Source: Leptobacterium flavescens (lineage in GTDB: Bacteria; Bacteroidota; Bacteroidia; Flavobacteriales; Flavobacteriaceae). From it: a stretch of DNA of 64,000 nucleotides. The stretch's first letter is position 1. The number at the start of each line of letters is the position of its first letter. The notes under the pieces were generated by a model. The model was not told the origin of the DNA, did no database searches, and saw nothing but the letters and a program-made list of their open reading frames with translations. The position numbers were made by a program, and so were the translations under genes. Location of the stretch: contig NZ_JAABOO010000003.1 in the NCBI RefSeq assembly GCF_010671605.1, positions 124,001 to 188,000 of the forward strand. The letters run 5' to 3'. Positions 36,741 through 45,099 of this stretch are shown in pieces.

Positions 36741-37988
36741 TTATTGATTGATTTCTATTAATTCGTAATCTTTATATGCTTCATAAGATGAGGAAATAAA
36801 CTGATCTCCTTCGTCCAGCCCTTCCAGTATTTCGTAATAAACAGGGCTTTGTCTACCGATCTTGATCTGGCGTTTTACGGCTTCGCCTTTATCGTTTAAA
36901 ACAAAGACAAACTGTCCTCCCGATGCCTGGAAAAACGCTCCTTTCGGAATAAGCAGGGCTTTGGTGGTCTGCGAAAGCTCCAGGCGTACCTGAAGAGATT
37001 GCCCGATGGCAATGGAAGCCGGGGTCTCATCAGCAAATACCAGTTCCACTTCAAAACGTCCGTTCTGCACTTCCGGCAATACCTTTTTTACCTTTAAGGG
37101 AACAAATCCCCCGTCCAGTGAAAAGCGGGCCAGCTGATTGGGTTTTACCCTTCCCAGATAAAATTCGTCTATGCTTCCCCTTATTTTAAATCCGGACAGC
37201 ACATCGATCTTTGCTACCGTTGTGTTAGAATTATAGGATTCTCCGATTACCGGATCGAAGGAAGACAAACGTCCGGATACCGGAGCTTTGATCAGCATAT
37301 TCTCAATACTTTGATTAATAAGCTCCAGATTACGGCTCATTCTCGAGATAGACTGATTGATCTGACTCAGTTGTGTTTTTGAATCCTGAAGACTCTTGTT
37401 GACATTAGACTGAAGGAAATTTCGTTTTTCGGTAAGATATTTATAATCCTTTTCGCGATTTACAAAGTCGTTTTTGGCGATCACATTCTTCTGGTAGAGC
37501 ACAGAATCCGTTTTATAGGCCCTCCTGGAATTGGCAAGGTTGTTCTCGCTGTCTATCAAAGACTCCTCCAGCGCTCTTTGATCTTTTTCAAGGGAAAGTT
37601 TTAAGTTTCTCAGATTGTTGATCTGTTCGGCAATGGCTGTTTCCTGGCTGAGGTAATTTAACAATACGGTGGGATTACTGATCCTTAATAAAGGTGTTCC
37701 TTTTTCTACAAATACCCCGTCCTCTACAAAGATCTCTTCTACCGTACCCCCTTCTACGGTATTGACCAGGACCAGGTTAACCGGTTCTACATCACCGTCT
37801 ATTAAAATGGCATCCTGGAAATCACCGGTAAAAGCTTTTTTAACGGTTATTCTGGAGGCATCTAGCCTGTAAACCTTCCTGTTAACTAACTTAGCACCTA
37901 ATAAGAGAAGTACCAGCAGGAGCAATCCTCCCCCGATAAAGATGAGCCTCTTAACGTCCCATGTTTTTTTCTCTATTTTTCTGTCCAT
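36741..37988 (-). CDS. HlyD/MacA-like periplasmic adaptor
   Basis: 415 residues from the ATG at 37988 (MDRKIEKKTWD). One N-terminal helix (RLIFIGGGLLLLVLLLLGAKL), then lipoyl/barrel-sandwich halves (GTVEEIFVEDGVFVEKGTPLLRIS; LIKAPVSGRLSSFDPVIGE), a long coiled coil between them (residues 110-220), and a beta-barrel domain (IAIGQSLQVRLELSQ). It bridges the inner-membrane transporter to an outer-membrane channel; no TolC-like gene is nearby. An in-frame extension to 38141 would overrun the promoter and is rejected. Confidence 0.93.
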   Translation of the reverse strand: MDRKIEKKTWDVKRLIFIGGGLLLLVLLLLGAKLVNRKVYRLDASRITVKKAFTGDFQDAILIDGDVEPVNLVLVNTVEGGTVEEIFVEDGVFVEKGTPLLRISNPTVLLNYLSQETAIAEQINNLRNLKLSLEKDQRALEESLIDSENNLANSRRAYKTDSVLYQKNVIAKNDFVNREKDYKYLTEKRNFLQSNVNKSLQDSKTQLSQINQSISRMSRNLELINQSIENMLIKAPVSGRLSSFDPVIGESYNSNTTVAKIDVLSGFKIRGSIDEFYLGRVKPNQLARFSLDGGFVPLKVKKVLPEVQNGRFEVELVFADETPASIAIGQSLQVRLELSQTTKALLIPKGAFFQASGGQFVFVLNDKGEAVKRQIKIGRQSPVYYEILEGLDEGDQFISSSYEAYKDYELIEINQ

Positions 37989-38033
37989 TCCCACTGTGTT
38001 CGTGTTTTGATTGATTTTATTCTGCCATAGATT

Positions 38034-38049
38034 TCCAATTGCTGTGCCA
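38034..38049 (-). promoter_or_regulatory. Candidate sigma-54 promoter of the ABC efflux operon
   Basis: The minus strand reads TGGCAC-N5-TTGGA, against the sigma-54 consensus TGGCAC-N5-TTGCW: the -24 box is perfect and the -12 box has one mismatch. Transcription would start near 38022, giving a leader of about 34 bases to the ATG at 37988. A sigma-54-activator gene starts 133 bases away on the other strand. Confidence 0.55.
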
Positions 38050-38109
38050 TAAAAAAGATTTTTTATAAATAACTGATAATCAGCTAAATAATATTTTTTA
38101 TAAAAATTG

Positions 38110-38131
38110 AACCGTTCGTTATCGAACAGTT
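38110..38131. promoter_or_regulatory. Inverted repeat, candidate activator binding site
   Basis: Arms AACCGTTCG (38110-38118) and CGAACAGTT (38123-38131) form a 9-bp inverted repeat with one mismatch around TTAT. It lies 61 bases upstream of the candidate -24 box, a usual distance for a dimeric NtrC-type activator site, and 50 bases before the activator's own ATG. It could serve activation of the efflux operon and autoregulation. Confidence 0.5.
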
Positions 38132-38181
38132 TGTTGTTCATTTATGCACAATAGTTAATTTTATAGGACAATTCATCAATC

Positions 38182-39558
38182 ATGGCAAAAACAGAAGCTA
38201 GTATTCTTATCATTGACGATGACGAAGATGTATTGCTTTCTGCGGCATTACTCCTTAAGCAGGATTATTCGAAGATCATCAACCTTCAGGATCCGCGAAA
38301 GATCAATGAAATCTTCTCTCAGCAGAAGATCGATCTTGTGATTCTGGATATGAATTACCGGATCGGGATTAATGATGGCAAGGAAGGAATGTATTGGCTA
38401 AAGCACATTCTGAGTATCGATCCGGATGCAGTGGTTATTCTTATGACTGCCTATGGTGAGGTGGAACTTGCAGTAGAAGCTATCAAGAAAGGAGCTTTCG
38501 ATTTTATTCTGAAACCGTGGAATAATGAAAAATTCCTCGCAACGGTCAATTCGGCTCTCCGTTTAAAAAAATCCAACCAGAAAATTACCGAGCTTACCTC
38601 GGCAAATAAAGCGCTTAAGGAACAGACCAGGGAAACTTCGGGTCCGTTTATCGGTGTTTCTCCAGCCATGAAAAAATTAATGGAACAGGTGCGCAAGGTG
38701 AGTATTACAGAAGCTAATGTTCTTGTCCTTGGAGAGAATGGAACGGGAAAACAACATATAGCCCGGGAGATCCACAGACTTTCCGATCGGACTAACGGTC
38801 CGTTTGTACATGTAGATCTGGGAGCCATTACCGAAAGCCTTTTTGAAAGCGAATTGTTCGGACATGTTAAGGGGGCTTTTACAGATGCTGTTGAAGACAA
38901 ACCCGGACGTTTTGAACTGGCAGAGAACGGAACCCTCTTTCTGGATGAGATCGGGAATCTTCCTTTAAGCCTTCAGACCAAATTACTAACGGTACTGCAG
39001 AACCGCAAAGTAACCCGGATCGGAGATACGGTGGAACGTTCCTTTAATGCCCGGCTCCTGTTTGCAACCAATGCACCTCTGCATCAATGGGTGGAAGAAG
39101 GTAAGTTCAGGCAGGACCTGATGTACAGGATCAATACCATTGAGCTGGAGATCCCTCCCCTTCGGGAGCGCCCTGCAGATATTATAGAATTTATCAATTA
39201 TTATCTGCGCCTGTTCAAGGAAAAATACAGGAAACCCCAACTCCGGATCTCCGAAGAAGCGGTGCGTATCCTCAATAAACACTCATGGCCCGGAAATATA
39301 CGGGAGTTGCAACATACGATGGAGCGAGGGGTAATTATGTCTGATGGAACCAGTATTAAGGAGACAGATTTTAATCTCAGCAGCGGTCCCGTAGCAAGTA
39401 AGAATATTATCGATACCAATCTGAATGTACAGGAACTGGAAAAGCTGCTGGTGCAGAAAGCCCTGGAGAAACACGGCGGGAATATTACCAAGGCGGCCAA
39501 AGACCTCGGACTTACCAGGGCGGCATTGTACAGGCGAATGGAAAAATACAATCTATAG
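38182..39558 (+). CDS. NtrC-family sigma-54 response regulator
   Basis: 458 residues. A receiver domain (residues 7-125) has the acidic pair in IIDDDED, phospho-acceptor Asp in VILDMNY and Lys in FILKPWN. An AAA+ domain (residues 150-390) has Walker A GENGTGK and Walker B LFLDEIG. A Fis-type HTH closes it (GGNITKAAKDLGLTRAALYRRMEK). The sigma-54 contact loop reads GAFTDA where the classical motif is GAFTGA; this variant also occurs in other Bacteroidota activators from memory. It ends three bases before the cognate kinase gene. Divergent from the ABC efflux operon, its likely target. Confidence 0.94.
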   Translation: MAKTEASILIIDDDEDVLLSAALLLKQDYSKIINLQDPRKINEIFSQQKIDLVILDMNYRIGINDGKEGMYWLKHILSIDPDAVVILMTAYGEVELAVEAIKKGAFDFILKPWNNEKFLATVNSALRLKKSNQKITELTSANKALKEQTRETSGPFIGVSPAMKKLMEQVRKVSITEANVLVLGENGTGKQHIAREIHRLSDRTNGPFVHVDLGAITESLFESELFGHVKGAFTDAVEDKPGRFELAENGTLFLDEIGNLPLSLQTKLLTVLQNRKVTRIGDTVERSFNARLLFATNAPLHQWVEEGKFRQDLMYRINTIELEIPPLRERPADIIEFINYYLRLFKEKYRKPQLRISEEAVRILNKHSWPGNIRELQHTMERGVIMSDGTSIKETDFNLSSGPVASKNIIDTNLNVQELEKLLVQKALEKHGGNITKAAKDLGLTRAALYRRMEKYNL

Positions 39559-39561
39559 ACT

Positions 39562-40938
39562 GTGATCAAAGGATTTACCATACAGGTTATAGTGAGGGTA
39601 TTACTTATCCTTCTTTGTTGCATCCTCTTTGCATATCTGATCCCGCTGGAGCGCTGGTTTACAGTTACCGGCACAGGAGCCCTGATCCTTATCCAAATCG
39701 TATCACTGATAAAATATGTGAATACGACCAATTACTCTCTTGTAAAATTTCTGGATGCCCTGAAAAACGAGGATTATTCGGTTTATTTCGCTCCTGCCAA
39801 TAAAGGCGATTCCTTTGCAAGGGTTTATGAGGATTTTAATCATATTATACGGAATTTCAAGAAGAATAAGATCGATAAGCAAGCCCAGTTTGAGTATTTT
39901 AAACAGATCCTTGAGCAGGTAAACCTCGGAATACTATCTATTAAAAAGGAAATGCTCTTTAGTGAGGATGCCCGTCAGGAGATACTCTTCTTTAACAGGG
40001 CAGCAGGCCGTATCCTCGGGCAACCGCAACACAAATACTGGCACCGGCTGTCCAAGCAGGTTCCATGGCTGGAGACCGAAGTAAAGAAACTTTCGGAAGG
40101 TGGCAAGGCATTACTTGAAATGGAAAGCGATACCGAAGAGAAGCAACTCTCGCTGGAAGTGATCGATTTTAGCCTCCTTGGAGTGTCTTACCTATTGATC
40201 ACTTTTCAGGATATACGTTCGGAGATCGAACAAAAAGAAATTGAGGCCTGGCATAATGTGATCAGGATCCTGGCCCACGAGATGCTCAATTCTTTTACTC
40301 CCGTAAGCTCCCTGGCATCGACCATTAAGAAAATGACGGAGGACAAAGAGGGCAATATCATTCATGCAAATGATATAGATGATGAAGCGGTGAGAGATAT
40401 TCACCTGGCTGCCAAGACCATCCAGAAACGTTCGGACGGACTCCTGGTGTTCGTAAAGGATTACAGGACTATCAGCAATGTTCCGCTTCCTATTGTAAAT
40501 CCGGTACAGATTCTTGTCCTGTTAGAAAATATAAGCCGCCTGATGCAGGCTTCTCTGGATGAACACGGGATAGAACTGAGTATAGAAAATGTTCCGTCCA
40601 AAGCAATGATACATGCAGATGAAAAACTCATAGAACAGGTGTTCCTCAATATACTAGGGAATAGTGTTTATGCCCTGGAAGAAGTTGCTGACCCTAAGAT
40701 CACTATAACCGCAGAAATTAAGAACGACCGGAAACTTATTCATATAACTGACAACGGAAAAGGGATTGATCCTTCTATTATGAACCAGATATTTATTCCC
40801 TTTTACACCACCCGGAAAAACGGTTCGGGGATCGGTTTAAGCCTTTCCAAGAACATAATGAAAAAGCATGGCGGAGGAATACGCGTTAGTTCCGAACCTT
40901 TTGTAGCCACCACCTTCTCACTGGTATTTGTTTCTTAG
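39562..40938 (+). CDS. Histidine kinase, partner of the NtrC-type regulator
   Basis: 458 residues from a GTG start three bases after the regulator stop. Two N-terminal helices (VIVRVLLILLCCILFAYLIPL and FTVTGTGALILIQIVSLI), a PAS-like region (residues 115-215), an H-box with phospho-acceptor His in RILAHEMLNSFTPVSSLA, and an HATPase domain with the N-box (QVFLNILGNSVYAL), DNGKGI and GSGIGLSL. It probably senses an envelope signal and phosphorylates the regulator to switch on efflux. No extended periplasmic sensor domain, so sensing is likely intramembrane. Confidence 0.93.
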   Translation: MIKGFTIQVIVRVLLILLCCILFAYLIPLERWFTVTGTGALILIQIVSLIKYVNTTNYSLVKFLDALKNEDYSVYFAPANKGDSFARVYEDFNHIIRNFKKNKIDKQAQFEYFKQILEQVNLGILSIKKEMLFSEDARQEILFFNRAAGRILGQPQHKYWHRLSKQVPWLETEVKKLSEGGKALLEMESDTEEKQLSLEVIDFSLLGVSYLLITFQDIRSEIEQKEIEAWHNVIRILAHEMLNSFTPVSSLASTIKKMTEDKEGNIIHANDIDDEAVRDIHLAAKTIQKRSDGLLVFVKDYRTISNVPLPIVNPVQILVLLENISRLMQASLDEHGIELSIENVPSKAMIHADEKLIEQVFLNILGNSVYALEEVADPKITITAEIKNDRKLIHITDNGKGIDPSIMNQIFIPFYTTRKNGSGIGLSLSKNIMKKHGGGIRVSSEPFVATTFSLVFVS

Positions 40939-40940
40939 AA

Positions 40941-41631
40941 TAGTATTGAGTCCCGATAGCTATCGGGATGAGATATGAGTACTTAGCTAATTACGAATTA
41001 CGATTTTGGATTTACGATTGAATAACGAATATAGAATGATGAATTTTGAATGCTAAATGCTAAGCACTAACAGCTACCTCTAAGCAACAATTTCACATTT
41101 AAAATTTAAAACTCAACATTTCTCACTTTTGGAATTTGGAATTTGAGATTTTGGAGTTTGACCCCTCGGAATACTGAATGCTGAAGTTGTTCTTTGTAGA
41201 AAACCATGGACTCTTGGCTAAACTCCAGTATTAAGTACAAAGTATTGAGTCCCGATAGCTATCGGGATGAGAAAAATGTCACCCTGCCTGCCGGCAGGTA
41301 GGTTCGAGCATCTCGACTTGCGCCTCCGCTAAAGCTTTTGCGGCACGCGGGCGCTCGATACAGGCTCGTCGAGAAGTATGATTTGAGAATATGAAATGAT
41401 TGTTTTAGAAACCACTGGCTTTTGCCTACTTACTAATGGCTAAACACTGAATGCTAACAACTAACCAGCTACCTCTAAGCCACAAATCCACATTTAAAAT
41501 TTAAAACTCAACATTTCTCACTTTTGGAATTTGGAATTTGAGATTTTGGAATTTGACCCCTCGGAATACTGAATGCCAAAAGCTAAACACTTCCTCTCTC
41601 TCAATACTCAAATCTCACATCTCAGATCCAA
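40941..41631. repeat. Repeat island with palindromes, a 77-bp module and heptad-phased DNA
   Basis: No gene in this ~690-base gap. It holds two exact 32-bp copies (40942-40973 and 41241-41272) centred on the palindrome CCCGATAGCTATCGGG, a CCTGCCGGCAGG palindrome near 41286, a 77-bp module (41303-41379) identical to one at 44074, and a ~110-bp near-identical direct repeat (41072-41181 and 41467-41576, offset 395). Almost all the remaining sequence divides into 7-mers that change gradually, e.g. GAATGCT, AAATGCT, AAGCACT, AACAGCT. Confidence 0.75.
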
Positions 41632-42141
41632 TTATCTCACATACCCCAGCTTGCGTTCTGTCTTCTCACCGAGGAACTGCTGCAGACGGTCGTTATAGGA
41701 TTCGATAATGGTTTCGTGTAAAAAGTCCAGGAAGGGATGAAAACTTTCGGCTTGTCCCTTAAAAACTTCAAACTCTTCTTCGTGATTGGCGTATTTGACA
41801 AAAAACTGATTATCAATTTCCTTTCTGACCATAAGGTGAATAAGGATAAGCTCTTCCTGAAGGCTTTCCGGCGATTTGCAAACCGTTAAACCTACTCCGA
41901 AATGCCAGTAGGAATCCGGACTTAGTACCAGCGCGTTTACCAGCGAAGGAGGAACTACCTGGAATTCATTATTCTGATTTACCCTGTAAAGGCTGAACTG
42001 TTTTTCGGGAACTCCCATGTATGCTTTGAGTTCATCAACCAGTAAAGAGGCAATGGAGTGACAATCTAACCTGAAGTTTTCAAAATTGGTTTGAGCATTG
42101 CTGTAAGCCGCACATAGCTGACTGAATTTTGATGCTTGCAT
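41632..42141 (-). CDS. Hypothetical cytoplasmic protein
   Basis: 169 residues. No signal peptide or membrane segment. Mixed alpha/beta prediction with a hydrophobic core SYWHFGVGLTVCKSPESLQEELILIHLMV and a charged helical end (HPFLDFLHETIIESYNDRLQQFLGEK). No family recognised. It is flanked by the repeat island downstream and a divergent cytochrome gene upstream. Confidence 0.6.
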   Translation of the reverse strand: MQASKFSQLCAAYSNAQTNFENFRLDCHSIASLLVDELKAYMGVPEKQFSLYRVNQNNEFQVVPPSLVNALVLSPDSYWHFGVGLTVCKSPESLQEELILIHLMVRKEIDNQFFVKYANHEEEFEVFKGQAESFHPFLDFLHETIIESYNDRLQQFLGEKTERKLGYVR

Positions 42142-42341
42142 ATTGTTAATTTAAGTTGTTGACTATTTCTTCAGACGAAAGGGGAAGTTCATCCTGACAG
42201 GTGAAAATTACGATAGCCTTTAAAAAAACACAAAATTTTGTAACCTTTTTTAAACTCCCTTATCTAAACCATATCCGAAAGAAAGAGATAAAACAGCTGT
42301 TTCGGAAAGCTCAAAAATTCAACTGCAAGAACTTTAAACAA

Positions 42342-43664
42342 ATGAAATCGAAAAAATTAACATTTACACTACTGATGATCGCAGCCATTGCGATCTTTAT
42401 TCAGTGCAAAAATGATGATGACGGTCCGGAGGTCACGCTAATAATTCCTCCGCCGGTCGAACTGAACCTCAATCCGGCCCTCGTGGAACAAGGGAAAGAA
42501 ACCTTTCGTTTCGACACCTTTGGAGACGAAGCCTTCTGGAGTGGAGTACTGGAGCTTGATAAAGCCGTACTTGGCGATGCAAACGGAGGCTTCGGCCCGG
42601 GGCTTAGCCCTAATACGGCCCTGGCAGTCGGACTCAAGGTAGATGCTGAAGCTTTACCACAGAGTATAGTCGACGCTATAAACGCCGGACAGGTAGACCT
42701 GGACGATCCCGCTACCACCCTGGCACTTTTACAACTGAATGCCGTAGTTGGGGTAAAAGGAAATTTTGATCAGGATGACAATCTGGTTTCCATGGGAATT
42801 ACCTGTGCACTTTGCCATTCTACCGTTGATGATTCTTTTGCTCCCGGAATAGGAAGCAGACTGGACGGATGGCCTAACCGTGATCTGAATGTAGGCGCGA
42901 TTATCGGAATTACCAAGAACGATCCCATTGCCGATATTCTGGGGGTTGATGTAGCCACTCTTAACAGCGTGCTGAATGCCTGGGGCCCCGGACACTTTTC
43001 TGCCGCTCTTTTGCTGGACGGAAAAGCCACCAAACCCGACGGTACACCGGCAACTCTTGTGATCCCTCCCGCTTTTGGCCTGCAAGCAGTAGATCATGCC
43101 ACAGCTACAGGATGGGGAGATATTACCTATTGGAACCGGCTTGTAGCCGTGCTTGAAATGGGAGGACAGGGAAATTTCTCTGATCCAAGACTTAATAATG
43201 CAGATCAATTCCCCATTGCAGTGGCCAGAGGATCTTTCGATGTTATGGTCGATGAAGACCTGGTAGGCCCTAAACTGGAAGCTTTACTGGAATATCAGTT
43301 ATCCCTTTTACCGCCTACTCCGGATCCGGGTAGTTTTGATGAATCTGATGCCATAAGAGGAAAAGCCCTGTTTGAAGGCCAGGCGCAATGTGCTACCTGC
43401 CACCCGGCCCCTGTCTTTGCCGACAATATATTACACGATCCTGAAGAGATCGGTATCGATAGCTTTGAAGCCGACAGATCGCCTACAGGAAAATACAGAA
43501 CGCCTCCGCTACGCGCACTTTTTGTAAAGGCGAAAGGAGGATATTTTCACGACGGACGTTTTGGAACCCTCGAAGAAGTGGTGGCTCATTATAACGATCA
43601 TTTCGATCTGAACCTTTCTGCCAGCGAACAGCAGGATCTGGTAGAATACTTAAAAGCTTTATAG
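42342..43664 (+). CDS. Di-haem cytochrome c peroxidase-like lipoprotein
   Basis: 440 residues from the ATG at 42342 (MKSKKLTFTLL); a longer frame from 42201 puts 47 residues before the signal peptide and is rejected. Lipobox near FIQCKNDDD. Two c-type haem motifs, CALCH (near residue 162) and CATCH (near residue 348), and the family end GYFHDGRFGTLEEVVAHYN fit the MauG/CcpA superfamily. It probably handles peroxide or electron transfer on the periplasmic side. No accessory haem-lyase genes nearby. Confidence 0.9.
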   Translation: MKSKKLTFTLLMIAAIAIFIQCKNDDDGPEVTLIIPPPVELNLNPALVEQGKETFRFDTFGDEAFWSGVLELDKAVLGDANGGFGPGLSPNTALAVGLKVDAEALPQSIVDAINAGQVDLDDPATTLALLQLNAVVGVKGNFDQDDNLVSMGITCALCHSTVDDSFAPGIGSRLDGWPNRDLNVGAIIGITKNDPIADILGVDVATLNSVLNAWGPGHFSAALLLDGKATKPDGTPATLVIPPAFGLQAVDHATATGWGDITYWNRLVAVLEMGGQGNFSDPRLNNADQFPIAVARGSFDVMVDEDLVGPKLEALLEYQLSLLPPTPDPGSFDESDAIRGKALFEGQAQCATCHPAPVFADNILHDPEEIGIDSFEADRSPTGKYRTPPLRALFVKAKGGYFHDGRFGTLEEVVAHYNDHFDLNLSASEQQDLVEYLKAL

Positions 43665-43857
43665 ATTTTACAGGGAAGTCGCTATGTTCTGTTGAAGAAA
43701 GAGATTTTTTTCATTGATTTGTTCATTAGAATTGAACCGGTTATAGCATTTTAGATGGTTAGTGTTGCTACAAAATTAGTACCGTAACGATTCTTTTTTC
43801 AGAGCATAGCACTTTTCCCTGTTTTCCTTATTTACAAACATCTTAATTCTTACGATC

Positions 43858-44067
43858 ATGGGAAGAGCTAATATTCCGGTGCAGAACCTTTATTCCGATT
43901 GTTCTGCTGTGGAGATCCGCAAGGGACTATCGGAGATCGAGAATATTTCCAATATCTATATCAGCCTGGAAGATGCTTCCGTCATTTTTAACTTTAAGCG
44001 TGCTAATGATCTTTCCAAAGTAGAAAACCAACTTAGTTTTTTAGGCTTCCCTCCGCAGGGAGAATGA
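43858..44067 (+). CDS. HMA-like protein lacking metal-binding cysteines
   Basis: 69 residues with the beta-alpha-beta-beta-alpha-beta pattern and spacing of heavy-metal-associated domains (IPVQNLYSDCSAVEIRKGL; ISNIYISLEDASVIFNF; LSKVENQLSFLGFP). Aligned to typical flavobacterial HMA proteins (LKCGGCANTIKKGL), both metal-binding Cys positions are Ser, with one Cys left between them. Copper binding by CxxC is therefore not expected. It could be a degenerated metallochaperone or a domain recruited for binding something else. Confidence 0.6.
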   Translation: MGRANIPVQNLYSDCSAVEIRKGLSEIENISNIYISLEDASVIFNFKRANDLSKVENQLSFLGFPPQGE

Positions 44068-44460
44068 AGTCACTTCGAGCATCTCGACTTGCGCCTCCGC
44101 TAAAGCTTTTGCGGCACGCGGGCGCTCGATACAGGCTCGTCGAGAAGTATTCCTTCCGTCTTTAAGTGTGGTATTAATAAAATTCTCCTCCTTTGAAAGG
44201 AGGAGTGGATTCCGTTTCAGGAATCTGTAACGGAAGACGAGGTGGTTCTCCACACCCCTCTTGTTTTCTCCCCTCAAGGGGAGAACAAAATCCTCGAGGT
44301 GACAAAGCACCAATGATCAATAACCAATAATCAATGATCAGATTTCAATTGCCAATAGCTAAATGCTAACTGCTAACAACTAAAAACCACCTTCGTGCAC
44401 CAAAGCGACAGCGTAGGTGTAACAACCACCAACTAACAACCAACTGTAACATCCTAAACG
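44068..44460. repeat. Repeat island between the HMA-like gene and the ECF cassette
   Basis: No gene is supported here. It starts with the 77-bp module at 44074-44150, identical to 41303-41379. At 44228-44290 is a module with a hairpin (TTGTTTTCTCCCCT pairing with AGGGGAGAACAAAA), nearly repeated at 54163-54225. It then passes into 7-mer-phased sequence (ATAGCTA, AATGCTA, ACTGCTA, ACAACTA) around 44351-44390. Confidence 0.7.
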
Positions 44461-44492
44461 AATCCCCATCCTTTTAAAGAGGGGATTTTTTT
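44461..44492 (+). terminator. Rho-independent terminator
   Basis: AATCCCC (44461-44467) pairs with GGGGATT (44481-44487), followed by TTTTTTT to 44492. It insulates the ECF operon from upstream plus-strand transcription. Confidence 0.65.
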
Positions 44493-44500
44493 ATCTCCCT

Positions 44501-44526
44501 TGTAACCTTTTCCGAAAAGTCCGGTA
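44501..44526 (+). promoter_or_regulatory. Candidate ECF-type promoter of the sigma/anti-sigma operon
   Basis: TGTAACC (44501-44507), a 14-base T-rich/A-rich spacer, and CGGTA (44522-44526) look like ECF -35 (AAC core) and -10 boxes, 34 bases before the TTG start. Autoregulation by the encoded sigma factor would be typical. There is no independent check within the window. Confidence 0.4.
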
Positions 44527-44559
44527 TTAGAAGTAGAAATCAACTGAAAGTGTAGAATC

Positions 44560-45099
44560 TTGGAAAGTCTGACCGATGAGGAATTAATGATCCTGGTAGC
44601 CAATGGAAATATTGATATGGCAAGGCATTTATTTGATCGCTATCATGTAAGGATCTACAATTATTTATTGGGGATGACCAAAAACAGGGAAGTGAGCCGG
44701 GATATTACTCAGGAGGTATTTTACAAGCTGATCAAATACCGGGGATCGTACGGAAAGACCCGTTTCTCATCCTGGATCTATACGATCGCGAGGAATTTGT
44801 GTAACGATCATTTTCAGAACCTTAAAAACAAGGATTATTCCTGGGATGAAGTTGAGTTCAGGGCCGGAAAACCCGACAGCAATACGATAGAGCAAAAAGA
44901 AAATACAGAGCAGCTGAACAGGGCTTTGAATATGTTGAATAAACAGGAGAGAGAACTGATCCTGATGAGTCGGTTCCAGAAAATGAGATATCAGGAAATA
45001 GCAGAGATAACCGGCTTAAGTATAGCTGCTGTAAAAACCAGGATCCATAGGGCAATGCATAAATTAAGAACGTATTATTTCCAAAATATAGAACTGTGA
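44560..45099 (+). CDS. ECF RNA polymerase sigma factor (copy A)
   Basis: 179 residues from a TTG start. Region 2 (ARHLFDRYHVRIYNYLLGMT, DITQEVFYKLIKYRG) and region 4 (LILMSRFQKMRYQEIAEITG, then the HTH AAVKTRIHRAMHKLR) are complete. Overlaps the anti-sigma gene by 4 bases (GTGA), so the two proteins are produced in coupled amounts. A second, less similar cassette with the same gene order lies at 56.7-54.6 kb in opposite orientation. Confidence 0.93.
   Translation: MESLTDEELMILVANGNIDMARHLFDRYHVRIYNYLLGMTKNREVSRDITQEVFYKLIKYRGSYGKTRFSSWIYTIARNLCNDHFQNLKNKDYSWDEVEFRAGKPDSNTIEQKENTEQLNRALNMLNKQERELILMSRFQKMRYQEIAEITGLSIAAVKTRIHRAMHKLRTYYFQNIEL

Noticed and set aside
37989-38141. 51-residue extension of the HlyD-like adaptor
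   Set aside because: The sequence is AT-rich, non-conserved in type, precedes the membrane anchor and covers the candidate sigma-54 promoter.
40941-41631. CRISPR array
   Set aside because: Repeats are short, degenerate, phased every 7 bp or present as palindromes, with no regular unique spacers and no cas genes.
44041-44313. 90-residue minus-strand frame over the 77-bp module
   Set aside because: It translates palindromic repeats and overlaps the HMA-like gene; no start signal or family.
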